A DNA stretch of 64,000 bases from Bacteroidota bacterium (GCA_026391735.1 JAPLDL010000011.1:128211-192210), one strand, 5' to 3'. Positions 16,002 through 26,008 are shown, counted from the first letter of the stretch. Notes: generated from the letters alone by a model not told the origin. Numbers and translations are program-made.

Positions 16002-17891
16002 ATGAGAATACACGACGAGAACGAAAAATTCTTCAGCGAGTTTACACCCATACCCACCTCCGAATGGGAAAAGAAAATCATTGCCGATCTTAAAGGAGCT
16101 GATTATAACAGGAAGCTGATCTGGAATACTGAGGAGGGATTTCAGGTAAGGCCCTATTACAGGGCAGCTGATCTGGAAGGTCTTGAATACATTGAGAATT
16201 TAAAAACAGACCAGCCTCAGTGTTTTAATACAGGGGCAGCTAATGACTGGCTTATCCGGCAGAACATCCAAACTTCAGACCTTCAGGAAGCAAATCGAAT
16301 GGCCCGGGAAGACGTGAAACGTGGAGCCGGGGCTCTTGGCCTGAATGCCAGGGAAATAACCACTCATAAGCAAATGTCAACCTTGCTTGAGGGAATCGAT
16401 CTGGAAAAAACCTGGGTGTATTTTATCAGTTCAAAGTCGTATCCTCTCACGCTTGAACTTTTCTTCTATGAGATAAGCGGCAGAGGGTTGAATAATGAAC
16501 TGATCAATGGCGGGATCAACTTCGACCCGATTTCGTATTTAATGCTTCACGGAGATTTTTATGTAAACTACAATAGCAACCTGGAAGAAAGTGAATATCT
16601 GCTCAATACAATCGGTAAACGCCTGCCGAAATACAGGTGTCTAAGTATTAACGGTCAGTTTTTTCAAAATTCAGGCTCGACCCTTAGCCAGGAGTTAGGT
16701 TTCAGCCTCGCTTTAGCGAACGAATATCTTGCCTCCCTTACAGCAAAAGGATTTACAATAGACTTTCTGGCTCCTAAGATGTTGTTTCATTTTGCCTGCG
16801 GTTCAAATTATTTTATGGAAATCGCGAAGTTGAGGGCCGCCAGGATTTTATGGGCTAAGATCATTGAGTGTTATAAACCAGGGAATCCTGATTCAATGAG
16901 AATGTTCATTCATGTATCCACGGCCTTGTGGAATAAAACCATTTACGACCCGTATGTGAACATGCTCAGAACGACCACCGAAGGGATGTCGGCTGCTCTT
17001 GGACAAGCTGATTCTCTGGATATTGGTCCTTTTGATTCGGCATTCAGGCAGCCCGATGATTTCTCAAACAGAATATCCAGGAATCAGCAGCTTATCTTCA
17101 AAGAAGAATCTTACCTTAACAAAATCAATGATCCGGCTGCCGGAGCATATTACATTGAAACTCTCACCGACAACCTGGCCCGCCATGCCTGGGACCTTTT
17201 CAAGGAAGTCGAAGGAATGGGAGGAATGCTGGAAGCTGTCAAGGCTGGTTTTGTTCAGGACGAAATTGAAAAGAGCCGTGAACTGAAGGAATCAGATTTT
17301 TCCAGTCGCAAATCAGTCCTTATCGGGACAAACCAGTTCCCTGAACTCAAGGAAATGATGAGTGGAAAAGTACAAGACTTATCAGTCAATACGCAAGGCG
17401 GTGAAGGGACCTATAAAAAACTGCGTCCGCTCCGACTATCTTCCTCTTTTGAAGAGCTCAGACTTTCAACGGAGAAGTTTATAAGAAATGGTAACGCCAG
17501 GCCTGAAGTGTTTCTGTTCACTTATGGGAACCTGGCAATGATGAGGGCAAGAGCCGGTTTTGCAACAAATTTCTTTGGATGTGCAGGCTTGTCGGTTACA
17601 GATAACCTCGGTTTCGATACAATAGAGGAAGGCATTGAGTCAGCGATTCTGAAAAAACCAGAGATATTGGTGTTTTGCAGTTCTGATGAAGAATACGTTG
17701 AACTTGTTGCAAAAGCAGCTCCTGTATTGAAATCTGCCTTGCCGGGGCTTCTGGTAATCGTAGCAGGGTACCCAAAAGATTCAATTGATCTGTTGAAGAT
17801 GGCCGGAGTGGATGATTTTATACATATGCGCAGCAACCTGCTTGACAGCCTGAGAAAGTTTTGCAAACAAATTGGTATTCCCTTAACATAA
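16002..17891 (+). CDS. mutA: Methylmalonyl-CoA mutase small (beta) subunit
   Basis: Non-catalytic partner of the B12-dependent mutase that interconverts succinyl-CoA and methylmalonyl-CoA. It has 629 residues, the usual length for MutA. It shares the TIM-barrel fold with MutB (FFYEISGRG, LHFACGSNYFMEIAKLRAARILW) and has a C-terminal cobalamin-like domain in which the DxHxxG cobalt-ligand motif is missing, as expected for the small subunit. mutB follows, but only after three other genes (receiver, hybrid kinase, outer-membrane barrel), whereas the pair is normally adjacent. Confidence 0.95.
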   Translation: MRIHDENEKFFSEFTPIPTSEWEKKIIADLKGADYNRKLIWNTEEGFQVRPYYRAADLEGLEYIENLKTDQPQCFNTGAANDWLIRQNIQTSDLQEANRMAREDVKRGAGALGLNAREITTHKQMSTLLEGIDLEKTWVYFISSKSYPLTLELFFYEISGRGLNNELINGGINFDPISYLMLHGDFYVNYNSNLEESEYLLNTIGKRLPKYRCLSINGQFFQNSGSTLSQELGFSLALANEYLASLTAKGFTIDFLAPKMLFHFACGSNYFMEIAKLRAARILWAKIIECYKPGNPDSMRMFIHVSTALWNKTIYDPYVNMLRTTTEGMSAALGQADSLDIGPFDSAFRQPDDFSNRISRNQQLIFKEESYLNKINDPAAGAYYIETLTDNLARHAWDLFKEVEGMGGMLEAVKAGFVQDEIEKSRELKESDFSSRKSVLIGTNQFPELKEMMSGKVQDLSVNTQGGEGTYKKLRPLRLSSSFEELRLSTEKFIRNGNARPEVFLFTYGNLAMMRARAGFATNFFGCAGLSVTDNLGFDTIEEGIESAILKKPEILVFCSSDEEYVELVAKAAPVLKSALPGLLVIVAGYPKDSIDLLKMAGVDDFIHMRSNLLDSLRKFCKQIGIPLT

Positions 17892-17914
17892 ACACTAATT
17901 AATTATCTGAATTT

Positions 17915-18334
17915 ATGGATCCGAACCAGACAATGAGCGGGAGCAACCCAAGACAGGAGAAGAAACTGGCGATTCTTGTTGTAGAAGATAATGCAATAAA
18001 CCTGAGGCTTATTACCGCTGCTCTGAGGAGAGCCGGCCACAGTGTTGATACAGCAACCGATGGTCAGATTGCATTGGATAAATTCAAGATAAATACCTAT
18101 GACGCTATTTTGATGGATATCATGATGCCGGTTATGGACGGGCTCACCGCAACAAGGGAAATAAGAAAAGAAGAATCGGCCAGAGGTTTAGCACAGGGTG
18201 AGCGGGTGAAGATCATTGCAATTACCGCCAATGCGTTTGAGGATGACCGGAATAAATTTTTCGAGAGTGGAATGGATTTTTATATGAATAAACCAATTGA
18301 GATCGAGGAGTTGAACAGGATACTTCAGTTATAA
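17915..18334 (+). CDS. Single-domain response regulator (receiver only)
   Basis: 139-residue stand-alone CheY-like receiver. Visible: LVVEDNAINLRL (acidic pocket), YDAILMDIMMPVMDG with the phosphoacceptor aspartate, and a conserved lysine in MNKPIEIEEL. No output domain is present. It starts 23 bases after mutA and ends 28 bases before the hybrid kinase gene, so it likely works in a phosphorelay with that kinase. The sequence resembles the kinase's own receivers, suggesting origin by duplication (inference). Confidence 0.92.
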   Translation: MDPNQTMSGSNPRQEKKLAILVVEDNAINLRLITAALRRAGHSVDTATDGQIALDKFKINTYDAILMDIMMPVMDGLTATREIRKEESARGLAQGERVKIIAITANAFEDDRNKFFESGMDFYMNKPIEIEELNRILQL

Positions 18335-18362
18335 CATGAATTTTCCCGGGAAGGGGGTTTGA

Positions 18363-20720
18363 GTGAACAGAAATTATTTATTAAAGGTTATTATAATTCC
18401 ATCGGCAGTCTACTTTATCATGGTAGCGCTTTACATTGTGTTTACCAGTTATTCTGAGCGGAACAGGATCATTAAGGAAGTAGACCACAGGCTGGTCATT
18501 GCAGCCTCAAATATCCAAAAGGTTCTGGACCCCACTTTCTTTGACAGGGCGACTGATTCAGGAAAGATCAGTGCCGAAGAACATCTCAGGAATATACTGG
18601 AACTTTCAAAGAATACCAAAACATCTGGACTGACTTATCTGTATGCAACGGTAATCAGAGATGGCAAGGTATATTTCATTGCTTCCAGTGCCAAGGATGA
18701 AGAGTTTGTGAAACATAAGCTTCCGACATACTGGCAGACGTACCCGGAGGCTACGCCTGAGTTTATTCAGACAATAAATTCAGGAGAGCCAACATTTGAG
18801 ACCTCCGAAGATCGTTGGGGAAAGTTTGAAAGTGCCATCGTTTCGCAGTCTTCACCGGGAGGTAACCGCTATCTTGTAGGTGCCGACATGGATATCACCT
18901 ATATTAACGAGCATATTCTTGCGCGCATTCCTTATATCATTATGCATGCTTTCTTCTTTCTGATAATCGTTTTCCCTTTTTTCTATTTTCTTACAAAATA
19001 TTATAGAAAAAATACAGTAGTGCTTGAAGCTGAAATCCAGGAAAGAAGACATGCCGAAAAGCAGCTTGAGGACTATAAAGCACATCTTGAAGAGATCGTA
19101 CAATCAAGGACCGAACAGCTTCAGCAGGAAGTGAGGGAAAGAAAGATCATGTCGGAGGAGTTGCAGTCTGCCAAAGAACTTGCTGTTAAAGAGAGCCGCG
19201 CTAAATCCATATTCCTTGCTAATATGAGCCATGAGATCAGGACTCCGATGAATGGCGTGATCGGCATGACGAATATTTTGAAGGAAACCGACCTTACTGA
19301 TGAGCAGAAAGAATATCTTGAAATCATTGAGATATCAGGGAACAATCTTTTGTCGATTATAAATGACATCCTGGATTTTTCCAAGATCGAGGCCGGCCAG
19401 GTTGAGTTGGAGAATATCGGGTTCAACCTCAGGCATAATCTGGAGGAAGTAGTCAAAATGCTCCATGTGAGAGCAGAAGGAAAGGGGCTGAAGCTTTTTC
19501 TCACAATTTCATCCGACCTGCCTGACCTTATAAAAGGAGATCCGGTAAGGTTAAAGCAGATTGTGATGAACCTGGCTAACAATGCGATTAAGTTCACTAC
19601 TGAAGGAAGCATCAGCATCGTGATTGAAACAGCATGGCAGAATGAGGTCCAGTTAATGGTAAAATGCCGGGTAATTGACACCGGCCTCGGGATATCGGAG
19701 AAAGGGAGGGAAAAACTTTTCAAAGAATTTTCTCAAACCGATGTGTCAACAACCAGGAAATATGGCGGCACGGGACTTGGGTTGAAAATAGCCTATGATC
19801 TTGTTAGGCTAATGGGGGGCGAGATAGGTGTTGAAAGCGAAGAAGGGAAGGGATCTACTTTCTGGTTTACTGCAGTATTCGGCAAAATGCTTAAAGCCGA
19901 ACTCGAAAAGCTGGAACAGGAAAAGCAGAAGGACGATGTGAAGAACATTCCTATCCTTCTGGTGGAGGACAATTATATCAGCCAGAGGGTAGCGCGCACT
20001 TCTCTGGAAAAAGACGGGTTTAACAACCTGGAAATAGCCGAGAATGGCAGGGTGGCTTTAAGGTTGTTTGAAAAGAAGGAGTATGAGATCATCCTGATGG
20101 ATATCAGGATGCCTGTAATGGATGGCCTGGAGGCAACGGAAAAGATACGCGAAATGGAACGAGGCTTGCCCCAGAGGAGGCCTTCTTATATCGTTGCGTT
20201 TACAGCCTATGCCGTCGAGGGCGACAAGGAACGCTTCCTGGAAGCTGGAATGGATGACTATGTTGCAAAACCCTTCCAGCCGGAGGAATTGGTCAGAATT
20301 ATTACAAAATATGCCGGGAAGAGAGAATACCGTAAGCAAAAGGCATTGAATATCCTGCTGGCCGAAGATAATAAGATCAACCAGAAAGTTGCCATCAAGA
20401 CCCTTGAAAGTTTCGGGCATAAAGTTGATCTGGCTGAAACAGGTATCCAGGCCCTTGATAAATTCAAAGCCGGGGAATATGATATTATCCTTATGGATGT
20501 GGAAATGCCCGAGATGGATGGTATTGAGGCAACCAGGATTATACGGAAGATGGAGAGGGAGGAGATCCTGGTCGGAGTGCCGAAGAAAAGGATTAAAATA
20601 GTTGCACTCACAGCATCAACAACAAAAGAGGACAGGGAAAAATGTATTGCTTCAGGCATGGATGATTATATCAGCAAACCTTTCCGCCAGTCGGAACTTG
20701 TACGTGCATTAAGCGTTTAA
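18363..20720 (+). CDS. Hybrid sensor histidine kinase with two receiver domains
   Basis: 785-residue inner-membrane kinase. Two membrane helices (about 6-28 and 190-212) enclose a periplasmic sensor of about 160 residues that looks Cache/PAS-like (TYLYATVIRDGKVYFIASS). A coiled coil follows, then HisKA with phosphoacceptor H290 (NMSHEIRTPMNG), an ATPase domain (N-box NLANNAIKFT, G-box GTGLGLKIA), receiver 1 with D580 (IILMDIRMPVMDG) and receiver 2 with D712 (IILMDVEMPEMDG). No Hpt domain or DNA-binding output is present. The start is a GTG at 18363 after a G-rich AAGGGGG. Its place inside the mutase operon suggests control by, or of, propionate-pathway metabolism, which is only inference. Confidence 0.93.
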   Translation: MNRNYLLKVIIIPSAVYFIMVALYIVFTSYSERNRIIKEVDHRLVIAASNIQKVLDPTFFDRATDSGKISAEEHLRNILELSKNTKTSGLTYLYATVIRDGKVYFIASSAKDEEFVKHKLPTYWQTYPEATPEFIQTINSGEPTFETSEDRWGKFESAIVSQSSPGGNRYLVGADMDITYINEHILARIPYIIMHAFFFLIIVFPFFYFLTKYYRKNTVVLEAEIQERRHAEKQLEDYKAHLEEIVQSRTEQLQQEVRERKIMSEELQSAKELAVKESRAKSIFLANMSHEIRTPMNGVIGMTNILKETDLTDEQKEYLEIIEISGNNLLSIINDILDFSKIEAGQVELENIGFNLRHNLEEVVKMLHVRAEGKGLKLFLTISSDLPDLIKGDPVRLKQIVMNLANNAIKFTTEGSISIVIETAWQNEVQLMVKCRVIDTGLGISEKGREKLFKEFSQTDVSTTRKYGGTGLGLKIAYDLVRLMGGEIGVESEEGKGSTFWFTAVFGKMLKAELEKLEQEKQKDDVKNIPILLVEDNYISQRVARTSLEKDGFNNLEIAENGRVALRLFEKKEYEIILMDIRMPVMDGLEATEKIREMERGLPQRRPSYIVAFTAYAVEGDKERFLEAGMDDYVAKPFQPEELVRIITKYAGKREYRKQKALNILLAEDNKINQKVAIKTLESFGHKVDLAETGIQALDKFKAGEYDIILMDVEMPEMDGIEATRIIRKMEREEILVGVPKKRIKIVALTASTTKEDREKCIASGMDDYISKPFRQSELVRALSV

Positions 20721-20729
20721 AACTATCAT

Positions 20730-21563
20730 ATGAAGAAGTTATACTTGTCATTCCTCTTTATTTTATTCTCGTTAACCTGCCTTTATGCCCAGGATGAACA
20801 GGCGCTCAAAGAGGCCGAAGAAGCTACAAACGATAAATCAGCCACCCTGAATTTTGGTGCCGATGTCCTGAGCCGTTACATCTGGAGAGGGTTTGATTTC
20901 GGGAATTCCCCGGCCATTCAGCCAACTATTTATTTCAGCTGGAGAGGCCTGAATCTTGGTGCATGGGGGTCTTATTCATTCGCACCATACAGAGCCATGA
21001 TCAATGACACAGTTTCGGTGAATATGGGAAACTATACCGAAATGGATTTGTATGTTTCTTATACTTTCAAATGGTTTACCCTGATGTTTTTTGATTATTT
21101 CGTACCGAACGGCCTGGATCCAAATTACACCGGGCTTCAGGAGTACCAGTATTTCAATTACGATAAGAAGACCACGGGGCATACATTTGAAGTCTCTCTC
21201 ACTTTTGCCGGGCCTGATGCATTTCCTATAAAATTCTATGCAGGTACCCTTGTTTATGGTAATGATAAAGCCAAGGATTCTTTAGGAATATACGGGGATG
21301 TGAATAAAAATAATTTCTCAACATATCTGGAATTGGCTTATCCCGTTTCCTTACGTAAGATTAAAATGGATTTGAACTTTTTTGCCGGGGGCACTCCTTT
21401 TGGAGGAAGCTGGTATGGCCCGAAAGCTGGATTTACAAACGTGGGGATGACAGCAAAAAAGATAATTCCTATAACCAAAAGCTATGGATTACCCGTTCAG
21501 GCCTCACTAATAACCAATCCCGCGGCTCAAAAGATATTTCTGGTCTTTGGGATATCATTTTAA
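20730..21563 (+). CDS. TorF/Gcw_chp-like outer-membrane beta-barrel protein
   Basis: 277 residues. The signal peptide ends LTCLYAQ and is followed by an acidic short stretch (EQALKEAEEATNDK). Alternating amphipathic strands rich in Tyr, Trp and Phe then run to the C-terminal phenylalanine (FLVFGISF), as in outer-membrane barrels. The segment FGADVLSRYIWRGFDFG is typical of the TorF/Gcw_chp putative porin family. It lies 9 bases after the hybrid kinase gene and 25 bases before mutB, so it is very likely co-transcribed with both. A role in solute passage is guessed from the fold. Confidence 0.75.
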   Translation: MKKLYLSFLFILFSLTCLYAQDEQALKEAEEATNDKSATLNFGADVLSRYIWRGFDFGNSPAIQPTIYFSWRGLNLGAWGSYSFAPYRAMINDTVSVNMGNYTEMDLYVSYTFKWFTLMFFDYFVPNGLDPNYTGLQEYQYFNYDKKTTGHTFEVSLTFAGPDAFPIKFYAGTLVYGNDKAKDSLGIYGDVNKNNFSTYLELAYPVSLRKIKMDLNFFAGGTPFGGSWYGPKAGFTNVGMTAKKIIPITKSYGLPVQASLITNPAAQKIFLVFGISF

Positions 21564-21588
21564 AACTAAATAAACTACACGAACTACG

Positions 21589-23739
21589 ATGAGAATTGAT
21601 TTTAAGGACATTGACTTCAGAACAAGGCTGAATACCGCAGGAAATCAGGCTGAGAAAAGGGAACAAAGTCCAGATTCAGCATGGATGAGCGCGGAACAGA
21701 TCCCGGTCAAGACCGATTACATAAGGGACGATCTCGAACATATGGAGCATCTGGATTATGCTGCGGGCCTTCCTCCTTTCCTGAGAGGACCTTATTCCAC
21801 CATGTATGTTATGAGTCCGTGGACAATCAGGCAATATGCCGGTTTTTCCACTGCCGAGGAATCGAATGCTTTTTACAGGAGAAACCTGGCCGCAGGGCAA
21901 AAAGGGTTGTCGGTCGCTTTTGACCTGGCTACTCACCGAGGATATGACTCTGATCATCCAAGGGTAGTCGGGGATGTGGGTAAGGCCGGCGTTGCCATCG
22001 ACAGCATTGAGGATATGAAGATCCTGTTTGACCAGATCCCGTTAGGTAAAATGTCTGTTTCCATGACCATGAACGGGGCCGTATTGCCTGTTCTGGCATT
22101 CTATATCATTGCTGCTGAAGAGCAGGGTGTTCCTTTGGCGGAGCTAAATGGCACGATTCAGAATGATATCCTTAAGGAGTTTATGGTCCGCAATACCTAC
22201 ATTTATCCGCCGACCCCTTCTATGAGGATCATTGCCGATATTTTTAAGTTCTCATCGGCGAACATGCCCAAATTCAATTCCATTTCCATCAGCGGGTATC
22301 ATATGCAGGAAGCAGGTGCGACCTGTGACATTGAGCTGGCATATACACTTGCCGACGGACTTGAATACCTGAGGACAGGAATCAATGCGGGGATGGATAT
22401 CGATACGTTTGCGCCAAGGCTTTCGTTCTTCTGGGCAGCCGGAATGAACCATTTTATGGAAATTGCCAAAATGCGGGCTGGGAGAATGTTATGGGCTAAA
22501 CTTGTGAAGCAATTCAACCCGAAGAATCCCAAGTCAATGGCATTACGCACACATACCCAGACTTCTGGTTGGAGCCTTACCGAGCAGGATCCGTTCAATA
22601 ATGTAGCCAGAACCTGTATTGAAGCCCTGGCAGCGGCTTTAGGTCATACCCAGTCATTGCATACCAATTCACTGGATGAAGCGATTGCCCTGCCTACCGA
22701 TTTTTCGGCACGTATTGCGCGGAACACTCAGCTGTATATCCAGGAGGAGACCCAGGTATGCAGATCCTTAGACCCCTGGGCCGGATCATTTTATGTGGAG
22801 TCTCTGACCAATGAAATTGCTCATAAAGCCTGGCATCTGATCTGTGAAGTCGAGGAATTGGGAGGTATGGCTAAAGCTATTGAGACTGGAATTCCAAAAA
22901 TGAGGATCGAAGAGGCTTCTGCAAGAAAGCAGGCACGTATTGACGCAGGCAAGGATAAGATCATCGGGGTCAATATGAACCGCCTCGACAAGGAAGATCC
23001 CATTGAGATCCTTGATATTGATAATTCGGCTGTAAGGGAATCCCAGATCAGGAGGCTTGATCAGCTGAAGGCATCGAGAAATAGCGATGATGTTGAGAAT
23101 GCTCTTGATGCACTTACAAGAAGCGCCGAAACCGGCGAAGGTAACTTACTGGCGCTGTCGGTGGATGCAGCCCGCAAGCGTGCGACACTGGGAGAGATTT
23201 CATTTGCATTAGAAAAAGTTTTCGGGAGGTATAAAGCTGTGATCCGTAGTATTTCAGGAGTATATTCTTCGGAGTCGGGCGATAATGAGTCGTTCAGAAA
23301 TGCCCGTGCCCTGGCCGATAAATTCGCCGAGCTGGAAGGCAGGCGGCCGAGGATCATGATTGCTAAAATGGGCCAGGACGGTCATGACCGGGGGGCCAAA
23401 GTCGTTTCAACCGGTTATGCCGATATTGGCTTTGATGTTGATATCGGGCCCTTGTTCCAGACCCCGGCAGAAGCCGCAAAACAGGCCGTGGAAAATGATG
23501 TCCATATTCTTGGCGTTTCCAGCCTTGCCGCCGGGCATAAGACCCTTGTACCTCAGGTTATCCAGGAACTTTCAAAACTTGGACGTGAAGATATCCTGGT
23601 CATCGTAGGAGGAGTTATCCCGCCCCAGGATTATGAATTCTTATACAAGGCCGGAGCTGCCGCGATTTTCGGACCCGGAACCGTGATCTCTGAAGCGGCT
23701 ATCAGGCTGCTTGACATCCTGATAGAAAGCAGGAAATAA
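21589..23739 (+). CDS. mutB: Methylmalonyl-CoA mutase large (alpha) subunit
   Basis: Catalytic adenosylcobalamin-dependent subunit, 716 residues. N-terminal TIM barrel: [31 protein letters not shown] near residue 62 and [12 protein letters not shown] near residue 230. The C-terminal B12-binding domain carries [12 protein letters not shown] near residue 597, with the histidine that ligates cobalt, and [16 protein letters not shown]. Together with MutA it links succinyl-CoA to methylmalonyl-CoA for propionate production or use. No epimerase, decarboxylase or MeaB chaperone gene is adjacent. An O-methyltransferase gene follows after 11 bases. Confidence 0.97.
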   Translation: MRIDFKDIDFRTRLNTAGNQAEKREQSPDSAWMSAEQIPVKTDYIRDDLEHMEHLDYAAGLPPFLRGPYSTMYVMSPWTIRQYAGFSTAEESNAFYRRNLAAGQKGLSVAFDLATHRGYDSDHPRVVGDVGKAGVAIDSIEDMKILFDQIPLGKMSVSMTMNGAVLPVLAFYIIAAEEQGVPLAELNGTIQNDILKEFMVRNTYIYPPTPSMRIIADIFKFSSANMPKFNSISISGYHMQEAGATCDIELAYTLADGLEYLRTGINAGMDIDTFAPRLSFFWAAGMNHFMEIAKMRAGRMLWAKLVKQFNPKNPKSMALRTHTQTSGWSLTEQDPFNNVARTCIEALAAALGHTQSLHTNSLDEAIALPTDFSARIARNTQLYIQEETQVCRSLDPWAGSFYVESLTNEIAHKAWHLICEVEELGGMAKAIETGIPKMRIEEASARKQARIDAGKDKIIGVNMNRLDKEDPIEILDIDNSAVRESQIRRLDQLKASRNSDDVENALDALTRSAETGEGNLLALSVDAARKRATLGEISFALEKVFGRYKAVIRSISGVYSSESGDNESFRNARALADKFAELEGRRPRIMIAKMGQDGHDRGAKVVSTGYADIGFDVDIGPLFQTPAEAAKQAVENDVHILGVSSLAAGHKTLVPQVIQELSKLGREDILVIVGGVIPPQDYEFLYKAGAAAIFGPGTVISEAAIRLLDILIESRK

Positions 23740-23750
23740 CTATCCGATTC

Positions 23751-24377
23751 ATGATACCCGAAGAAATTGAACGGTATTGCGAGCTCCATTCAAGCCCTGA
23801 ATCCCAATTCCTGGCCGACCTGAACCGAGAAACCCATCTTACTCAAGTCTATCCCCGTATGATATCGGGACCGATGCAGGGAACATTACTTCGTTTAATC
23901 TGCAGCATGATTCGTCCGGCGAAGGTTCTTGAGATCGGGACCTTTACTGGCTATTCCACAATTAACTTTGCCCTGGGATCCGAAGCGGTTATTCATTCCA
24001 TCGAAGTCAATCCGGAACTGGAAAATATCATCCGCAGGTACCTTAAAGAAGCAGCTATCGAAAACCGGGTCAGACTTCATTTTGGTGAAGCATTGAAGGT
24101 CATACCTGAATTACATGAAACCTGGGACCTGGTCTATATCGATGCGGATAAACCAAATTACCTCAATTATTATCAACTGGTCTTTCCCATGGTGCGTCAG
24201 GGGGGGTGGATCATTGCCGATAATGCCTTATGGGACGGGAAAGTCTTATCGGCAAACTCTGCAGATAAAGACACCCTGGGGATAATATCATATAATGAGT
24301 TTGTTCAGAAGGACAAAAGGGTGGAGAACCTTCTTCTTCCTTTTCGAGACGGGTTGATGATCGCCCGAAAACTTTAA
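23751..24377 (+). CDS. Class I SAM-dependent O-methyltransferase
   Basis: 208-residue member of the catechol-O-methyltransferase-like family (Methyltransf_3). Visible: VLEIGTFTGYSTINFA (SAM motif I) near residue 60, YIDADKPNYLNYY near residue 125 with metal-binding Asp, and DNALWDGKV near residue 157. The substrate is unknown; a small catechol-like compound is typical of the family. It is the last gene of the mut transcription unit and overlaps the convergent purE gene by 4 bases. Confidence 0.88.
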   Translation: MIPEEIERYCELHSSPESQFLADLNRETHLTQVYPRMISGPMQGTLLRLICSMIRPAKVLEIGTFTGYSTINFALGSEAVIHSIEVNPELENIIRRYLKEAAIENRVRLHFGEALKVIPELHETWDLVYIDADKPNYLNYYQLVFPMVRQGGWIIADNALWDGKVLSANSADKDTLGIISYNEFVQKDKRVENLLLPFRDGLMIARKL

Positions 24378-24880
24378 CCGACCTTAAAATCATACTTTAC
24401 CTGGGCCAGGTCTTCATTGGCCTTGACGATCTTCTTTTTAAGATCCTCTTTGAATTTCACGAGCTTCTGGTATAAGGCAGGGTCGGACCCTGCAAGTATT
24501 TCCACGGCTAGAATTGCGGAATTCATCGAAGCGTTGATACCCACCGTTGCAACCGGGATCCCCGGAGGCATCTGAACAATGGCAAGGAGGGAGTCGAGGC
24601 CTTCAAGGGTAGCTTTTATTGGCACACCGATCACCGGCACCGAAGTCATCGAGGCGATCACACCCGGCAGATGAGCTGCCATCCCCGCCGCAGCAATAAT
24701 AACCCGGATACCCCGCCCGTGGACGGCTTTTGCAAACTCTTCAACTTTTTCAGGAGTGCGGTGAGCCGATAAAGCGTTTATCTCGAAGGGCACCTGCATA
24801 TCGTCAAGGAACCTGGCTGCTGCTTCCATCACAGGAAGATCGGAAGTGCTTCCCATGATAATACTTACCATTGCTTGCAT
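24374..24880 (-). CDS. purE: N5-carboxyaminoimidazole ribonucleotide mutase
   Basis: Class I PurE of de novo purine synthesis, converting N5-CAIR to CAIR. It has 168 residues. Visible: SIIMGSTSDLPVM at the N-terminus, SAHRTPEKV near residue 40 with the catalytic His, and AAGMAAHLPGVIA near residue 70. The start may be 24880 or, three codons later, 24871; a TACTTTTG -7 element at 24898-24905 allows either. No purK or other pur gene is adjacent. Confidence 0.95.
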   Translation of the reverse strand: MQAMVSIIMGSTSDLPVMEAAARFLDDMQVPFEINALSAHRTPEKVEEFAKAVHGRGIRVIIAAAGMAAHLPGVIASMTSVPVIGVPIKATLEGLDSLLAIVQMPPGIPVATVGINASMNSAILAVEILAGSDPALYQKLVKFKEDLKKKIVKANEDLAQVKYDFKVG

Positions 24881-24897
24881 AATTTTTCGTTTTTTTG

Positions 24898-24905
24898 CAA
24901 AAGTA
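24898..24905 (-). promoter_or_regulatory. -7 element for purE
   Basis: Minus-strand TACTTTTG matches TAnnTTTG and lies 17 bases before the purE start at 24880, implying a very short leader. Confidence 0.5.
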
Positions 24906-24939
24906 GCCAGAAAAACAGATTTCCTTTAAATAAAAAACT

Positions 24940-25410
24940 ATGAAAAAACACATGACTCTTATCACACTCACCCTGATCCTGGGACTTGGGATGAATGGGT
25001 TTGCCGCTCCGATCAACGATTTTGCTTCACTCATGAATGCCCTCAGGAACGGCGAAACGGTAAAAATCGTGATGATGTATGCAAGATGCAAATTCATTTC
25101 CGATGGGGTTGAACAGGAAAAATCACCCGATGCCACGGGCGGGATGGCAATAGAAGCCTGGGAATATTTTGAAACTGGAGCGGTTCATAATAAACAGCCT
25201 TTTGTCACATTTTCCGTCTCTTCACTGATCCAGAATCCCAAAGGCAAGGGTTATGTTTATGACTATGTTAAGGTGAGGATCAATGCCGACAATTCAGTTA
25301 AAATTCTGGCTCAGTATATCAATCCTAAAAATTATAAAACGTTGATGGATGAAACGTTCACCGGGATTATAAATGACGGAAAAAACGAAGGGGGAGTTTT
25401 TCTTTATTAA
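24940..25410 (+). CDS. Small secreted protein, possibly VirK-like
   Basis: 156 residues with a clear signal peptide (MKKHMTLITLTLILGLGMNGFAAP). The mature part DFASLMNALRNGETVKIVMMYARC is followed by SPDATGGMAIEAWEYFE and a beta-rich remainder. The order (L..L..G..V, a cysteine, then PDAxGG) recalls the VirK family of periplasmic proteins, but I cannot confirm this by eye. It lies 10 bases before hpt. It sits alone otherwise and no partner suggests a function. Confidence 0.6.
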   Translation: MKKHMTLITLTLILGLGMNGFAAPINDFASLMNALRNGETVKIVMMYARCKFISDGVEQEKSPDATGGMAIEAWEYFETGAVHNKQPFVTFSVSSLIQNPKGKGYVYDYVKVRINADNSVKILAQYINPKNYKTLMDETFTGIINDGKNEGGVFLY

Positions 25411-25419
25411 CTTTGCTCA

Positions 25420-25983
25420 ATGCTTGAGTTATATGACAACCCTTCCCGGATCAGGGTCAGGGATAAATTTTTCAGGCTTTACCTGTCACGGGATCAGATC
25501 GATGAAATAGTAAGCGGGATAGCCGGCCGCATTGACCATGATTATTCCGGAAAGACCCCGCTCTTCCTGGGAATTCTCAACGGGGCGTTTATTTTTGCTT
25601 CGGATCTCCTTAGGAAATTGCAGGTCCAAAGCGAAATTTCTTTTGTGAAATATTCTTCGTACCATGGGATGGCAAGTGCTGAAACGGTGAACCGCCTCAT
25701 CGGTCTTAACGAGAAAGTAAATGGTCGCGACGTGATTATTCTGGAGGATATCGTGGATACAGGGTTAACGATGGCAAAGCTGCTCGAAGACCTGAAGGAA
25801 TATAGCCCGACAAGTGTAAAGATTGCCTGTTTTTGCTTTAAAAAGGCAGCGTTCAGGGAAAATTTCAGTATTGATTACTGCGGATTAGAGATCCCTAAGC
25901 TCTTTGTTGTGGGTTATGGCCTTGACTATAACGGAGCGGGCCGGAATTTTCCTGATATTTACCAGTTGGATGAAACTGTTTGA
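25420..25983 (+). CDS. hpt: Hypoxanthine phosphoribosyltransferase
   Basis: Converts hypoxanthine (and often guanine) with PRPP to IMP or GMP. It has 187 residues. Visible: LGILNGAFIFASDLLRKL near residue 50, the flexible-loop serine-tyrosine pair SSYHG near residue 84, and the PRPP motif VIILEDIVDTGLTM near residue 107. The start at 25420 lies only 4 bases after a TAACTTTG element (25408-25415). So either transcription from it is nearly leaderless or the gene is read from further upstream. It salvages the hypoxanthine made by adenine deaminase. Confidence 0.95.
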   Translation: MLELYDNPSRIRVRDKFFRLYLSRDQIDEIVSGIAGRIDHDYSGKTPLFLGILNGAFIFASDLLRKLQVQSEISFVKYSSYHGMASAETVNRLIGLNEKVNGRDVIILEDIVDTGLTMAKLLEDLKEYSPTSVKIACFCFKKAAFRENFSIDYCGLEIPKLFVVGYGLDYNGAGRNFPDIYQLDETV

Positions 25984-26008
25984 TTAACTTATATAACTCA
26001 AAGGAAAA

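Noticed and set aside
25416-25428. 13-mer CTCAATGCTTGAG shared by the hpt and PAP2 start sites (also 27671-27683)
   Set aside because: In a 64 kb window shared 13-mers are expected by chance, and the word encodes the same first residues (Met-Leu-Glu).
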